Assembly: GCA_033675265.1 (NCBI GenBank) | Contig: JAUJYZ010000218.1 | Span: forward strand, 62,001 to 126,000 | Reading direction: 5' to 3' | Length of the DNA stretch: 64,000 nucleotides | Origin: Actinostola sp. cb2023 | Taxonomy: Eukaryota; Cnidaria; Anthozoa; Actiniaria; Actinostolidae | Shown here: piece after piece, positions 1 to 14,628 of the stretch | Layout of the letters: the number at the start of each line of letters is the position of its first letter | Numbering within the stretch: position 1 is the stretch's first letter | Translations under genes and position numbers: made by a program | The notes under the pieces: generated by a model | The model's database searches: none | What the model was told of the DNA's origin: nothing | Seen by the model: only the letters and a program-made list of their open reading frames with translations

Positions 1-135
1 AGATATTCAAATGCACATTGCAATCATTAAAAGTCATGATCAAGACTCACGTGAAAAAATGTCACCTAAACATTGTCTTGTAAACTGATCCAGACAGGAG
101 TATGTTCACTTTTTCACTAAATGACAGCGACAAAT

Positions 136-230
136 AGAGTCGTTTTCGTATGAGTGAGAAACCTACGGTACCGTGACACTCAAATGGCTTCCTTTCAAAC
201 CTTTCAAATGGCTTCCTCGCCTACGAAAGG
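136..230 (+). mobile_element. MITE-1 fragment (GAGTCGTTTTCG family), solo left end
   Basis: Begins AGAGTCGTTTTCGTATGAGT, the terminal sequence shared by at least eight other copies in this window, and continues with ACTCAAATGGCTTCCTTTC. The right end is missing, so this is a truncated copy. Confidence 0.6.
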
Positions 231-445
231 GCACACGCACTTTACAGCAGGGAGCCCATCAAAATGACGCGCGCGCTTTATTCCAAATTGTAGCATATTA
301 CGTCATATTCTAAAGGTAATTACGTCATAATTATGCCACGAAATCAATTCTATCAAGTAATTAGTAGAGAGAGTCAATTTGCCATGGCAACTATTTATGA
401 CGTAAACACCGCCTAAAAATTCATTTTTAACAATGAACCATCATA

Positions 446-474
446 AATTATTATTGTTATTATTATTATTATTA

Positions 475-541
<67 letters not shown>

Positions 542-564
542 TATTATTATTATTATTATTATTA

Positions 565-645
<81 letters not shown>

Positions 646-651
646 GAAATA
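446..651 (+). repeat. (ATT)n microsatellite
   Basis: About 200 bp of almost pure ATT, with a second 30-bp tract at 835-864. Between 1 and 1272 I see no gene; besides these tracts and the MITE fragment the region is plain AT-rich sequence upstream of the aminopeptidase gene. Confidence 0.9.
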
Positions 652-832
652 AGGACTGGCTTAATCCCGAATTAATGAAGTTTTAAATGTTTTATTGATA
701 TATATAAATATACTTATGTTACCATTTTCTTTTTGTTAATTATATTTTCGAGTTCAAGTAGTCAATTGTAAATTACCTACATGTAGTGAGATTTGCAATT
801 GTTTGTGTAAAAAATATATGAAATAAAGTTTC

Positions 833-865
<33 letters not shown>

Positions 866-1272
866 AAATAAAACAAACGAAAATAAATGTAGCATTTCAA
901 ATGTTTTGAATGAAATTCTCAAAATTGCCATGAATATTTTCAGTAGATTATCTTTGAAATTATTGGACGACCGAGACGTCCAACTACGAAAGTGTCAAAA
1001 CCACGTGTTTACCGTAAATGTTTCATTATTTTTTTGTACAAAAAAATCACTACAGATACATAAACAACCAACGTAACTATAGCAACCTGAAGGGCCAACG
1101 CGCGAAAGATTACTCAAGTGAGGTCACGCACCACCTGCTCTCCACCGGTCAAAGTAGAAATATTTTTAGCAACCTTAGATCTGTTGATTTCATTTTCTCC
1201 CTAAAAATATTTGATTTCCAGTTAGAATTCTACGAGAAACATGGCGTAGGACGTTGTACCGACATTTTTAAG

Positions 1273-4200
1273 ATGATGTTTTTCAAGCCTCGTGGATTTT
1301 TCTTTCGAGGTATACTTTCACTTCAGTAAATGTTTATTTTACTTTATAATATGTTTAGAAACATTGAGAGGTAATTTTAAGGTGATTTTATTTCAGGTTT
1401 AGCGTTTTTATGGTTTTATACCTGTGTAACTTCAGTGAAGATGCGGGAGTGCCTCAATGGAAAGCCAAAGGTACGTGAAACATTAGTGAGAAGTCGAGTG
1501 ACTGACGAGCCGTGAAATTAGGGCTTCGCTTGTCAAGTTTTACAACAAGGAACCTAAATGGTCATCACACGCTCGAGCACTCTATGGTATACTCTGCATT
1601 ATGAATCCCCAACTGAGCGTTAAATCAATAACAGTCGTTTGATCTGAATACTCCTTTTTACGTATACAGTTCCCTGTATGCGCCATTTTGAAAGGTAGCC
1701 GAGCCTTTGCATCGAAGCGAGACCAACGGTGACCTTGCAATGATATAAAGACATGTGAATAATTGTCCAAGGTGTAAAAAAAGGTCTCTATCATTGCAAG
1801 GTCACCATTGGTCTCGCTTCGATGCAAAGACACGGCTACCTTTCAAGATGGCGCCTCGAACTGTAAAAAGCAGTATTAATAAAAAGACTTCACGCTCCAT
1901 TTTTTTTTCTTCGAAAAGGTTCATCTGTTTCGTTATGATATATTGTAAAACCTAAGGTTTCCACACGTGCGTCAAATTGCATAACAATTTAACGGTGCTC
2001 CCTTGCTCCCTTGCTCCCTTGCTCCCTTGCTCCCTTGCTCCCTTGCTCCCTTGCTCCCTTGCTCCCTTGCTCCCTTGCTCCCTTGCTCCCTTGCTCCCTT
2101 GCTCCCTTGCTCCCTTGCTCCCTTGCTCCCTTGCTCCCTTGCTCCCTTGCTCCCTTGCTCCCTTGCTCCCTTGCTCCCTTGCTTCATTGCTCGACTAACT
2201 AATCAAATCATATATATATATATGTTTTGCTTTGCAGTATCTTCCCAAAACAGCACAGGACACAACACAACGTCTTGCTGCATTACGAGCTCTTATGAGA
2301 AATAAAACGTTGACTGATGGTGGAATTCAGGCGTACATCATTCCATCGCCTGACCCGCATCAAGTATGTATATTATCACGATGTGAGGGGAGAAGAAGGG
2401 AATGATGTGTTTATATTACAGCACCAACAACTAACCTACAAACAAGCTCCCAAAATAATGTGAGGGGATGGGAGGGGGAAGTTCGGGAGGATAGAGAAAA
2501 CAATATAAAACCACATGAATGGATATTTAGAAACAATTAATGCATGTCTTTTGTCTTGACAGACGGAATATGTGGCATCGCAGCACAAGAGACGAGAGTT
2601 TCTGACTGGGTTTTCTGGATCCCGAGGTAACTGAATGTTTTATATCTCAGTATTATCTTATTCCATTCATTGTCTCTCATGATTGTAAGCCGTGTGGCTG
2701 CAAATTGCACCTTTAATAGCGGCGGTCGACTGACAATAATACTTCATTGTAATTTAAAATCAAAAAGGGGCATTTATGTATATGCGCTAAACAAATTCAG
2801 AGTCGTTTTCGTATGAGTGGGAAACCTACGGTACCGTGACACTCAAATGGCTTCCTTTCTGAACCAATCAAAAGCGTGTAGATGCATCTCATCCAATCAA
2901 ATTCTTTCAATACGGCAAGGCGCGGTACCGTAACTTTTCCACTCATATGAAAACGACTCTATCGATCATCATCATCATATTGAGAATTATACTAATGGCG
3001 CCGGGATGTTCGCAATAGCGAGGTGCACGCAAGAGGTGACATTATTATTGTTTCGGCACTAAGGAACGGCCATTGTAACCCAGAACAGTGCAGCCCTGTG
3101 GACTGACGGCAGGTATTTTGTACAAGCTGATATGGAGCTGGATTGTAACTGGATCCTTCAGAGAGAAGGTATGAAGCAATTCGATGTGTGAATATAGAGG
3201 GTTTGCACAGTCACGTACCAGCACAGGTAGAGATTTACAGTAAAATGTATGGAGAATATTCTTAAAAACTCTCTCAAAATCGATCGGAATGGCTCCAAAC
3301 CTCACACAATTCCAAAGGACAACACAATAAACAAGTAGGACTACTTTGAGGGTTTGTAGAAATTTTATTTAGACGGTTTTCAAAGTTCGCTGTGAAGCTC
3401 CATACATTTACTGTAAATCTCGCCACAAGTCCACAGCTTGGGCTACCTGTGGTACCAGCAGCCATAACGTTACCTGTTTTCACACACAATTATTTTTGGT
3501 AGGACTTCCTACTACCCCCAAATATGGGCAATGGTTAAAAATGGTAAGTAAACTGACATAAAAAGTTCCAGTAAACTGGTAAACACAATATATGCATGTC
3601 CATACATAATTAATGCCCATGTTGTATAAACGGCTTACTGTGTGTCTTGCTGTTGATGGTGATGCCGCATCAGGGGAAGGCGGTAGAAATGTAAAATATG
3701 TGAGGGAGGGGGTGGGTGAGAAGGTAAGTGTAAAGAGTCTCCCCTCCCTTCCCCTGGGAGAGGAGTCAAGATGTTTACAGGCTATACAATAATGGTTTCC
3801 TATGTGTTCATATATTATGTTCATTTTTGCAGAATGTTCCACCAAACTCGACTGTTGGCGTCGATCCTTTCCTGCTGTCCGTTTGTAAGTACTCGCTAAC
3901 TAGAACCAATAGAGGGTTTGAAATCTAAAATAACGGCCATCTTGTGGAGCAGCAAAACAATAAAAAGTTTAGGACTTTGACAACTCTTACCCTTGGAAGC
4001 GCAGTGTTGCAATTTGTTTCCTTAGCCGGTTTCATAGTGTGAAATCAGTTTTTCTGACGAGAGAAATCGCGCACTCTCGATATCTAGCAGAGTATGTTGG
4101 AAAATCAGTAAAATCACCAGTGTTGAGCATTTGAGCACGGACTCGGCGAAATGATCGAGCACTCTGTGAAGACTAGTTTTACGTACTTGTTTTACGTATA

Positions 4201-5768
4201 CTTGTTTCACGTACTTGTTTTACGTACTTGTTTTACGTACTTGTTTTATGTACTTGTTTTACGTACTTGTTTTACGTACTTGTTTCACGTATACTTGTTT
4301 TACGTACTTGTTTTACGTACTAATTGTTTTACGTACTTGTTTTACGTACTTGTTTTACGTACTTGTTTTACGTACTTGTTTTACGTATACTTGTTTTACG
4401 TACTTATTTCACGTATACTTGTTTTACGTACTTGTTTTACGTACTAATTGTTTTACGTACTTGTTTTACGTACTTGTTTTACGTACTTGTTTTACGTACT
4501 TGTTTTACGTATACTTGTTTTACGTACTTGTATTACGTACTTGTTTTACGTACTTGTTTTACGTACTTGTTTTACGTACTTGTTTTACGTACTTGTTTTA
4601 TGTACTTGTTTTACGTACTTGTTTTACGTACTTGTTTCACGTACTAATTGTTTTACGTACTTGTTTTACGTACTTGTTTTACGTACTTGTTTTACGTACT
4701 TGTTTTACGTATACTTGTTTTACGTACTTATTTCACGTATACTTGTTTTACGTACTTGTTTTACGTACTAATTGTTTTACGTACTTGTTTTACGTACTTG
4801 TTTTACGTACTTGTTTTACGTACTTGTTTTACGTATACTTGTTTTACGTACTTGTATTACGTACTTGTTTCACGTACTTGTTTTACGTACTTGTTTTACG
4901 TACTTGTTTTACGTACTTGTTTTACGTACTTGTTTTACGTATACTTGTTTTACGTACTTGTTTTACGTACTAATTGTTTTACGTACTTGTTTTACGTACT
5001 TGTTTTAAGTACTTGTTTTACGTACTTGTTTCACGTATACTTGTTTTACGTACTTGTTTTACGTACTTGTTTTACGTACTTGTTTTACGTACTTGTTTTA
5101 CGTACTTGTTTTACGTACTTGTTTTACGTACTTGTTTTACGTACTTGTTTCACGTATACTTGTTTTACGTACTTGTTTCACGTATACTTGTTTTACGTAC
5201 TTGTTTTACGTACTTGTTTTACGTACTAATTGTTTTACGTACTTGTTTTACGTACTTGTTTTACGTACTTGTTGTTTTCTTGTACAGGTGACTGGGACAG
5301 GCTTGCGGCGGTAAGTAAAACCAGATAGAACTGTCATTTACGCGGCATTGAAGATTATAACTTGTATGTTTTTAATGTCACCGGTGTGTAAGTAGTGTTT
5401 AATACAAAATTGTCTAAGTTACGAGTAATTTTCTTTGGGAAATTCGCTGTTAAAGTTGATGCAAATAACATTTACAACACTCGTCACGGTTATGATTTAT
5501 TTTGTGTTTTCCGCTTATGAATTATTAATGAGGTGAATAATAATAATAATAATGTTGTAGTGTAGAATCCCGATTATGAACCCCCATTTCAGTGCTCATT
5601 TGTCATGCAAATTACATTCAAAATACTCGTCACGGTTATGATTTCTGTTGTATAAGTACAAGTCAAGAGATAACAAATGCAAATGAGGATGATTTTCCGG
5701 TATGAGATTAATGACATTCGTCACGGTTATGAATACTATTGTGTTTTCCTCATGAATTATTAATGAGT

Positions 5769-5802
<34 letters not shown>

Positions 5803-5827
5803 GTAGAGGTAATAATAATAAATATAT

Positions 5828-5865
<38 letters not shown>

Positions 5866-8800
5866 TAATGCTATATATAAAACATTACGTGATATAAACA
5901 TTATAACTACAAGAATTTGCTTGAAATAACTACAGGACTATATTTTGATGAACTAAATTTGTAATCATTGGTACCTCTCTGAGAACTCAGCTATGCCTTG
6001 TAGACAAAAAACTTTCCATTGTCTGTTTACAGAAACTTAAATCAGAAGGAATCGTTTTAGTACCAGTTAGAAAAAACCTTGTTGATATATTATGGACTAC
6101 ACGACCCAAAGGCAGCACACAACCTGTATATATACTAGGGATGCTGTTTACAGGTTAGTCACGTGACTGTCATAATAATATGATATATATATATATATAC
6201 CCAGTGGTTCCCAAAATGCTTTGCGCTCTTTCTTTGGTCTTTTTAGCTTTCAATCTACTAATATAAAACTAGACGCTCTATAAGCGTTCACTCGGCGTGC
6301 TTCAGCGATGAGCCTTCGGTTTCCTCAGCGGCACAGAACGCATGCGCCTTGGTACCCGGTGATTAGTGACCATAGGAAAAAGAAAGCCCATTTTTCAACT
6401 CTGCGTGCCACAGGCAGCCCGCCGAGTAATATTTATATTTATTTATTTATATTTATTTATTATTTACAAAACTAAAAATAATCTACAGTAACAGGAGACA
6501 GTAATGAAAATATAAGATGGCGGATTGTGCATTGTGCCACAATTACAATTGCTGGTTTGCAATCAATCCCTGTAGATTTAAAGTACAAAGACGCAGCGGC
6601 CATGTTGTGGTAATGAAACACGAGAAGCTAATGAGGACTGCTTATTGTTATCGGGAACCAATTGCAACATGGCCGCCATGACGTCACGTCAAAACCACCA
6701 ATAGTTTGTAGGTGTGAATAGACTGATTTAGATTCGCAAAGGATTACTGGGTAAAAATTACAGCCGCCATCTTGGATTTCATTTTTACCAATGTCTTGTT
6801 TTTTCATTGACAAGGTAAATCATGGCAAGACAAAGTCAATGATATTCAATTAGAAATGAAAAAGAAGAAAACAACAGCGGTTGTGCTGCAAGCACTTGAT
6901 GAAATAGCGTGTAAGTAGACACGAACAATGTTTAAATTTATACTTAAACTTAACCTTTTTTTTATCTTAATTAAAAAAATTCTAGTTTTTTTGTTCTACT
7001 TTTTGTTCTACTTTTTGTTCTACTTTTAACTTAATTAATTGTTCTTCTAGGGTTTTTTTTAACTCTTAATAAAAACAAATTATTATTTTTTTCCTAGTTT
7101 TTTTTATTTTTATTTTTAACTTAAATCATATTTTTCTAGTTAACGTGTTTTTTTTAACTTAATTATTTTTTTTTCCTTGATATATTTAATTTAATTTTGT
7201 TGGTTAATACAGGGCTGTTTAATCTTCGTGGTCACGATATATCATACTCGCCAGTATTCTTCTCTTACGCTATCGTAACTCTACGTAAAGCTATGTAAGT
7301 ATACTACAGGGAACGGATTTAAGGTGGGGCAAAGGAGGCGCACGCCCACCCCCCCCCCCCTCCCCCTTTGGAAATTCGAATACCGTTTTTGCCAACAACA
7401 ACAAAATTTACATGAAATTTGGCTGAAACCAATGTCCAACCTGAACGCAAAATCTCTGGATTCGCCCCTGTACTACCGCTAGAGTTAAATAAGTAAACGT
7501 TGTCAGTGAATATAACTTTTTTTAGAGTCGTTTTCGTATGAGTGGGACGGTAGTTACGATATGGTTTGTGCCGTGTGGTGACCGTGCCGTGTCCAAGCAT
7601 TCTGATTGGTTGAGCAATGATTTTGCACGCTGTGATTGGTTAAATAGATGTCTTCGATTCCGTACCGTATACAGTATCTTGTAACTGCACTGCAGTGAAT
7701 GCAAATTAACATTTTTTGCCATGAATATTACTATGCTGTAAATAGCTGATGGTGGTGGTGGAGTAACACTAACCAAGATGATATAGAGTCATTTTCGTAT
7801 GAGTTAGAAACCTACGGTACGGAGTTACGGTGGACATTCTATTCAACCAATCACAGTGCGCAAAATCATTACTCGACCAACCAGAATGCTTGGATACGAA
7901 ACAGTCACCGCACGAACCGTACCGCGCGCAAAAACGACTCTGACGATGATTCTGATTCAAACGATGATTTTCTACCATATCTAGATTATTCATTGACAAG
8001 CAAAAGGTCAACAAAGATGTACGGCTGCATTTAAACAACCACCTCTGTACTACCACTGCATTATGCGTCGAGATAAAGCCTTATGAGTCAGTGATTGACT
8101 ATGTGGAGAACTTGGGCAAAGATCGTGAAGCTAAGATTTGGGTGAGGTTTTCTGTTAGGTTTATTATAAAAATAATGAATAATTAATGAGGAAAATATAT
8201 CATAACCATAGCAGAGCAAAGCAGAGCTTGTACTTCTGATACAGAATCGTCCTCATTTGCATAGATTTTAACTCTGAGTTTCTTGGCTAAACTGCTTCAT
8301 ATACAGGGCCGTACATAACCCAAAATTCAAGGGGGGGATAGTACGTATTTAACAGCAAAAAATAATATATAAATAAAAGATCAGTTCTAAGTACTTTTTG
8401 GTATCTTTTTCGCCTTGCTAGGAGGGGGGGGGGGGGGTGGTCGGAAACTGCCCCCCTGTGCTGTGTACGGCCCTGATTATACAATAGAGTCGTTTTCGCA
8501 TGAGCGGGAACACCACCCCCCCCCCCCCCCCCCTCCCCCTACGGCACGGATTTACAGTGTCATGGTGCGGAATCGAAGACATTGTAATCAACCAATCACA
8601 GCGCACAAAATCATTACTCATCCAATCAGAATGATCCTTATCTACCGAAACTCGGCGCGACTGATTCTGGAGGCAAAAGAACGGACTGTTCACAGTCTAT
8701 ACATTGCTATCCATTGTATAAATCCTTATCTACCGAAACTCTGCGCGACTGATTCTGGAGGGAAAAGAACGGACTGTTCACAGTCTATACATTGCTATCC

Positions 8801-10065
8801 ATTGTATAAATCCTTATCTACCGAAACTCTGCGCGACTGATTCTGGAGGGAAAAGAACGGACTGTTCACAGTCTATACATTGCTATCCATTGTATAAATC
8901 CTTATCTACCGAAACTCTGCGCGACTGATTCTGGAGGGAAAAGAACGGACTGTTCACAGTCTATACATTGCTATCCATTGTATAAATCCTTATCTACCGA
9001 AACTCTGCGCGACTGATTCTGGAGGGAAAAGGACGGACTGTTCACAGTCTAAAAATGACTCTATTCGCAACCGGTTTTCTGTTTGCTTGTCGTCGCTTAT
9101 AACTGTTGCAAAGCTAAATGCTCTATTTCTCTCTCCTGTCTGTAGATCACTCAATACTGTAGCTACGCTCTTCGAATGGTCATTCCATTTGTAAGTATCA
9201 ACATTGTTATAGTATAAACTTTCTTTGAAACATTTTTGACCAAAAATACAAGTTTATATTATAGAGTTTTAGCAAACTGCATGAATACATGTACATCGAA
9301 TCAAAGCAATGTCGCAAGGCATCATGGGCCCGGACACAGGGTCTTCTTAGTTCGAATTCAATCGTAATATTTTATTCTCAGGGTAGATACGTCATGGATG
9401 AGTCACCCGTAGCGTTCCCAAAGGCAGTAAAGAATCAAGTAGAAATAGAAGGGATGCGCAGAGCAAACGTAAGTCTCCTCTCCTCTCCTCTCCTCTCCTC
9501 TCCTCTCCTCTCCTCTGGCTGATATGTCTCACTGTATAAACTGTTTTCTCCGAGTGATTTGTAATAATATAAATAACATGCGTTTTCTTGTTTCGTAGGT
9601 GCGCGATGCAGTAGTAATTTGTGAATATCTTGCATGGCTCGAGAAAGAAGTAGGTATTGTTTCAGTTTTAAAACACAGTTATTAAAACACTGCGCAAATA
9701 AACTGATGAATGTAGAAAATTAAGTTGCTATAATATTCACGATCTTCTTCGCCTTATATACTTTTATGGACAAGTTAGCGCTCTTCAAAAAATGCACAGA
9801 TTCCTTTGTGTTGCTACAATATTCATACAATCTTCTCTATGGATTATCTACATTTCTTTGGTTGCCTCCAATCATTTAGGTTCCAAAGAATTCGTCTAAT
9901 TTAACAGAGATTTCTGCTGAAAAGAAAATGCTGGAGTTTAGAAAGTAAGAGTAAAAAAAAGTATGAGTAGTACGTAGTACTTGGTATTCAAACCTCGAGT
10001 AATATGGCTAACGTATGTGCCACAGGGGCGTAGCGAGGACCCAGGAATGGGGGGTGGGATTGGGT

Positions 10066-10097
<32 letters not shown>

Positions 10098-13000
10098 TCA
10101 CCACCCAGAATAAAAAAGTAAACTGGAAACAACAACAAATAAACAAACAAAAAGATACAATCATATTTACCAAACATTTAGGGGCACGTGCCCCACATTC
10201 CCTACGCGCTAGTGATGTGCCATGCACCGACCTTCATACTGAACAATATACACAATAAAGACAAACGATATTGTTATATACCAACTGTCAAAGTTCATTT
10301 TTCTCGTGCTCTGATTGGGCGAGCGGGTATCACGTGAACGTGAACAAGTTTTCATGTTTCCCCGGCAACAGCTCTCAGCGGGCAACAATATGTTGTGGAC
10401 CGGCAATAACAAAACCGGAAGTTGATTGAGCTTTGTAACCTTGATTGGCGTTAGTAATCGCGCTTGAAAAGCGGGAAACCCATCTTTTTGTTGTTCTTTG
10501 ACATTTGGTATATAACAAAACACTTATTGACTGGGACCTCGGGAAAGCAGTCTGTTTTGTGGTCCCTCGACCGCGAATGTTTCCCTCGGCTCCGCCTCGG
10601 GAAACATTCGCGGTCTCGGGACCACAAAACATACTGTTTTCCTCGGTCCCAGTCAATAAGTCTTAAAAGTTCAGCATTTTTCAAAGGAGATCTGGGTCAG
10701 ATATAGCACTTTCACTTTCCCTCAATTTCTATCCATTTAGAATAGTTCCTTTTCGCGTTCACAGACCCCGTTGTAAAACCGCTGTACTTATTAACAACAG
10801 ACGCATTTGCACAGGGTTAGCCTCGAGTCAGTGTAAATTATTCACAAATATCAACAATTACACGAAAAAATGTTGACATAAAACAATAGAAACATTTTTG
10901 AATTTCACGGACTGTTTTCTGAGGCTAAGCCTGTACAAATACGTCTTTTGTCATGGACAGCGATCATCTCTAAACAACGCGAAACTAGAGTATTGATGTT
11001 ATATATTCATCTGACAGGCAGCAAGACAACTATATCAGCCTTAGCTTTGCTACTATATCGGGATTTGGATCGAATAGTGCTATTATTCATTATAAGTAAG
11101 TATGGGACTTAATTGCTCAATGTTACATCGAATCTAAGATGACTACTAGTGAGATTGTCCTTAGTAGCCTCTAAGGCCATGAGGCCAGCTACAGACGCAC
11201 ATGAAGGGGTGGACGATTGCAAGTCATCATCAATTTCATCATTAAATTATTAAATTATTATTATCATCATCATCATCATCATCATCGTCATCATGCATCT
11301 TCGTAATATCATGACCACCAGTCACCATCATCATCGTCGTCATCATTAAATTATTAAATGATTATTATACTATTATTATTATCATCATCGTCATCATCAT
11401 CGTCATCGTCTCTATCATTTTCGACCGGATTTTCTTACAACTATATCCAATCAATATTGATTATCTTTCTGCCGATTTTGTTTTATATTTAGAGCAAATA
11501 ACTTCACAGATCGCCAAATCACAGACAAAGGATTTTACTTATTAGACACCGGAGGCCAATACAGGTAAGTAACTACAAGTTTATCTATTCTAACGAAAGA
11601 AAATGGCGGCTTGTGAATGTACATCCAGGCACTATCGTCAGCGAGTACTTCGATCCCATAATACCGTGCGCGCACAAAGTATTGAAAATCGATTTAAAAT
11701 TAATCAGAATAAAATTTGAACTGTCGGTTTGAATCATCCTTGACCAAAAATAGCCTAAAGGCAGTCCTCCGATCCGTACCCTTTGGGCCGCCACGCAGGC
11801 TACCAAAAACAGTACCTATACTATATGGTTTTATCGGTGCATCTGAATACAAAATCAAAACTTTGGCGCAAGGTATCATGGGATCGGTCACCGGGTCTCT
11901 AATTTGTTTTTGTTTTTCTCCGCAGGGATGGTACGACAGACACTACCCGTACAGTGCATTTTGGCACCCCAACTCAACATGAAATAGTGAGCACTTATCA
12001 ATTAATGAAACTGCATGATCATCATGCACCCTACGCTATAAATATATACTTGCAAGAACCAACTATACGTAATACGCGAAACTTATGTATATTTTAGGAC
12101 AGTTATACGCGTGTGTTGATGGGTCACCTTGACATTGCAATGGCTGTATTCCCCAATGATACGTATGGTAAGTCTGGTAACCTGGGCACTAGTCACGTGA
12201 CATGCTAGTTCGTGTCTCATATATATATATATAAGTGATATGTGCAGACTCGTAAGTAACAGTCGTTACTTACCGTGGAAAGGGAAGTAATCGGACCGGA
12301 AAGCGCGCAAAGGCGCTTGGGAAGTAGGGCGCAAAGGCCTTCCCACTACACACCGCGCGCCCACATCGCAACTAAGAGAAGCGACTGGGTACGAGTCTGT
12401 GATATCAGTATGTGACGCGAAGTGAAACTATGGATTTTGTGCGTGGAGTTTCACGGTTAAATCAGGATATGAACATCAACATTTTTGCACACCCCCACCC
12501 TGAATTAATGCAAGTACCCCCCTTTCGGCCGGAAGATCTGATGGCGGCCACATAATCTGATATCGAACTCGAGAAACGTTGGTTGTAAAAACGAGACGCA
12601 GCCGCCATCTTGTTTATCCCAGTAGATATTGAGACGTAGATATGTTTTTTTATTTCGAAGGTCGTACACTAGACGTGTTTGCAAGGGAGCCCTTGTGGAG
12701 GGTGGGGTTAGATTACAGACATGGTACAGGTCATGGCATTGGACATTTCTTAAACGTACATGAAGGTAGGTTAGTGTTAGGATTTCCAAGTCAAAACGAT
12801 GAGAACGACCACAATGCATTTCGCGTTATCACTATTAACATTTATTTCAGACCCAAAATGCATTTCGCGTTATTAACATCAACCTATGTTTCAGGCCCAC
12901 AATGCATTTCGCGTTATCAATATCAGTCTGCAAACAGTCCCTCCTTTTCCCTCCAGGCTCAGTGAAGACGAGTTTTTAGAATCCCGTGGACGCAAGGAGA

Positions 13001-14595
13001 ACATTTGTGGCAGGACCACAATGCATTTCGCGTTATCAATATTTTAAAACATTTGTTTCAGGCCCACAATGCATTTCGCCTGGTTTCCCAGTAGACGAAG
13101 AACGAGTACTAACTAAAGGGATGATTCTATCTGACGGTAATTAGAGAATAGTGACACAATCGCTACTCACATCTCCGGGATACCTGTGTTGAGATGAGGA
13201 TGAGGAGAGAACGAGGAGAGACAAGGGAGAGGAGATGATGGACAGTGGTACCCCCCTGTTTTGGGCATACCCCTAATGATATTGCACGGCAATTCAGTAA
13301 CGCCATCTTTTTTTTGTGGCTGCCGTACTCTAGGTATTCCCCGGTACCCCCGTCCTGCCTTTTTTGAAATAGCTGTTTTTCTAAATTTACGGACGCACTG
13401 AAATGGGACCAAAAAGTCCCAGTAGCGGTACCTTTCTAAAATATGTTTCCTTCTCTCAAAGAGCCTGGCTACTATGAAGATGGTCAATTTGGCGTTCGAC
13501 TTGAAACTGCAGTTCTTGTTGAGTCAGCAAACACTGAGGTAAGCGGAAACACAAACAAAAAGTGACACTAGCTTTTTCATTTATCAAAAATATACAAAAC
13601 AAAATTCCATTGTTTTCGTTCTTTTCGTTTTCAGTTTAACTTCAACAAGCTTGAATACCTTAAATTTGAACCAATAATTTATGTGAGTACTACTAAAATG
13701 CTCAATATCATTGTCAAAAATAAATAAATAATAAATAAATAAATAACTAAAAAAAACAGTCGTTTTCGTATGAGTGTGACACTCAAATGGCTTCCTTTCT
13801 CAAACCAATCAAAAAGCGCGCAGATGTCTCTCATCAGGAGCCCATAAGTAGGAGCCTCCATCTACCGTACTGGGTTTGTGAGACGACCTGTGACCGGATC
13901 AGGCTAATTTTAGAACACTTTTTCCCGCGAACTAATCATCAATCAATAAGAATCCCCCATGGGAATTAAACAGAGCCAATCAGCATGAATGAGGTAGATG
14001 ATTTGTGTTTATTTGTGATATATGAACAAAGTGGCGGACGAAGAAATTGGCGAAATTGAAGAAACTGAAAGTGAAGAGAGCGAAAATGATAGTGATAGTT
14101 ACAGTGACTTTTTTGCAGAGTTTAGTACTTCATCGGAAAGTGACCAAGAGTCTTCAAGTTCGTGTTCTGTTTCTCAAGGAACTAAAAAAACATCAAATAG
14201 TAAACCTACCAGGCCAAAAGCTAGAAACTCCGTAACAAAGCCGAAATCAAAAATCCCTGGTGTTAAAATTTCGCTGGAAAACTGGTGTTCTAAAAATAGC
14301 CTGATCCGGTCACAGGTCGTCTCACGAATACATCCCAGATGGAGGCTCCTACTTATGGGCTCCTGCTCTCATCCAATCAAATTCTTTCAATATGGCACGG
14401 CACGGCACCGTAACTTTCCCACTCACACGAAAACGACTCTCTATACGCGTTTATATTTGTAATGGCAACATTTTGAGGTAAAAAAAACAAGGTATCTTCT
14501 CAAATGGTTTATTTTCTCCAGGTTCCCTTTCATTTAAAACTTATCAACACAAGTCTATTACGGCCTACTCAGGTAATAACAAAGAGGGTCTGAAT

Positions 14596-14628
<33 letters not shown>

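Larger units (their letters stand above)
13757..14440. mobile_element. MITE-1 copy interrupted by another element
   Basis: Ends CAGTCGTTTTCGTATGAGTG and ACTCACACGAAAACGACTCT. The internal motif CTCATCCAATCAAATTC of intact copies is split at CTCTCAT by the 531-bp element 13835-14365. Confidence 0.8.

Noticed and set aside
4151..5314. Long open frames reading FYVLVLRTC repeats
   Set aside because: They are translations of the 13-bp intronic minisatellite in all frames, between two exons of the aminopeptidase gene.
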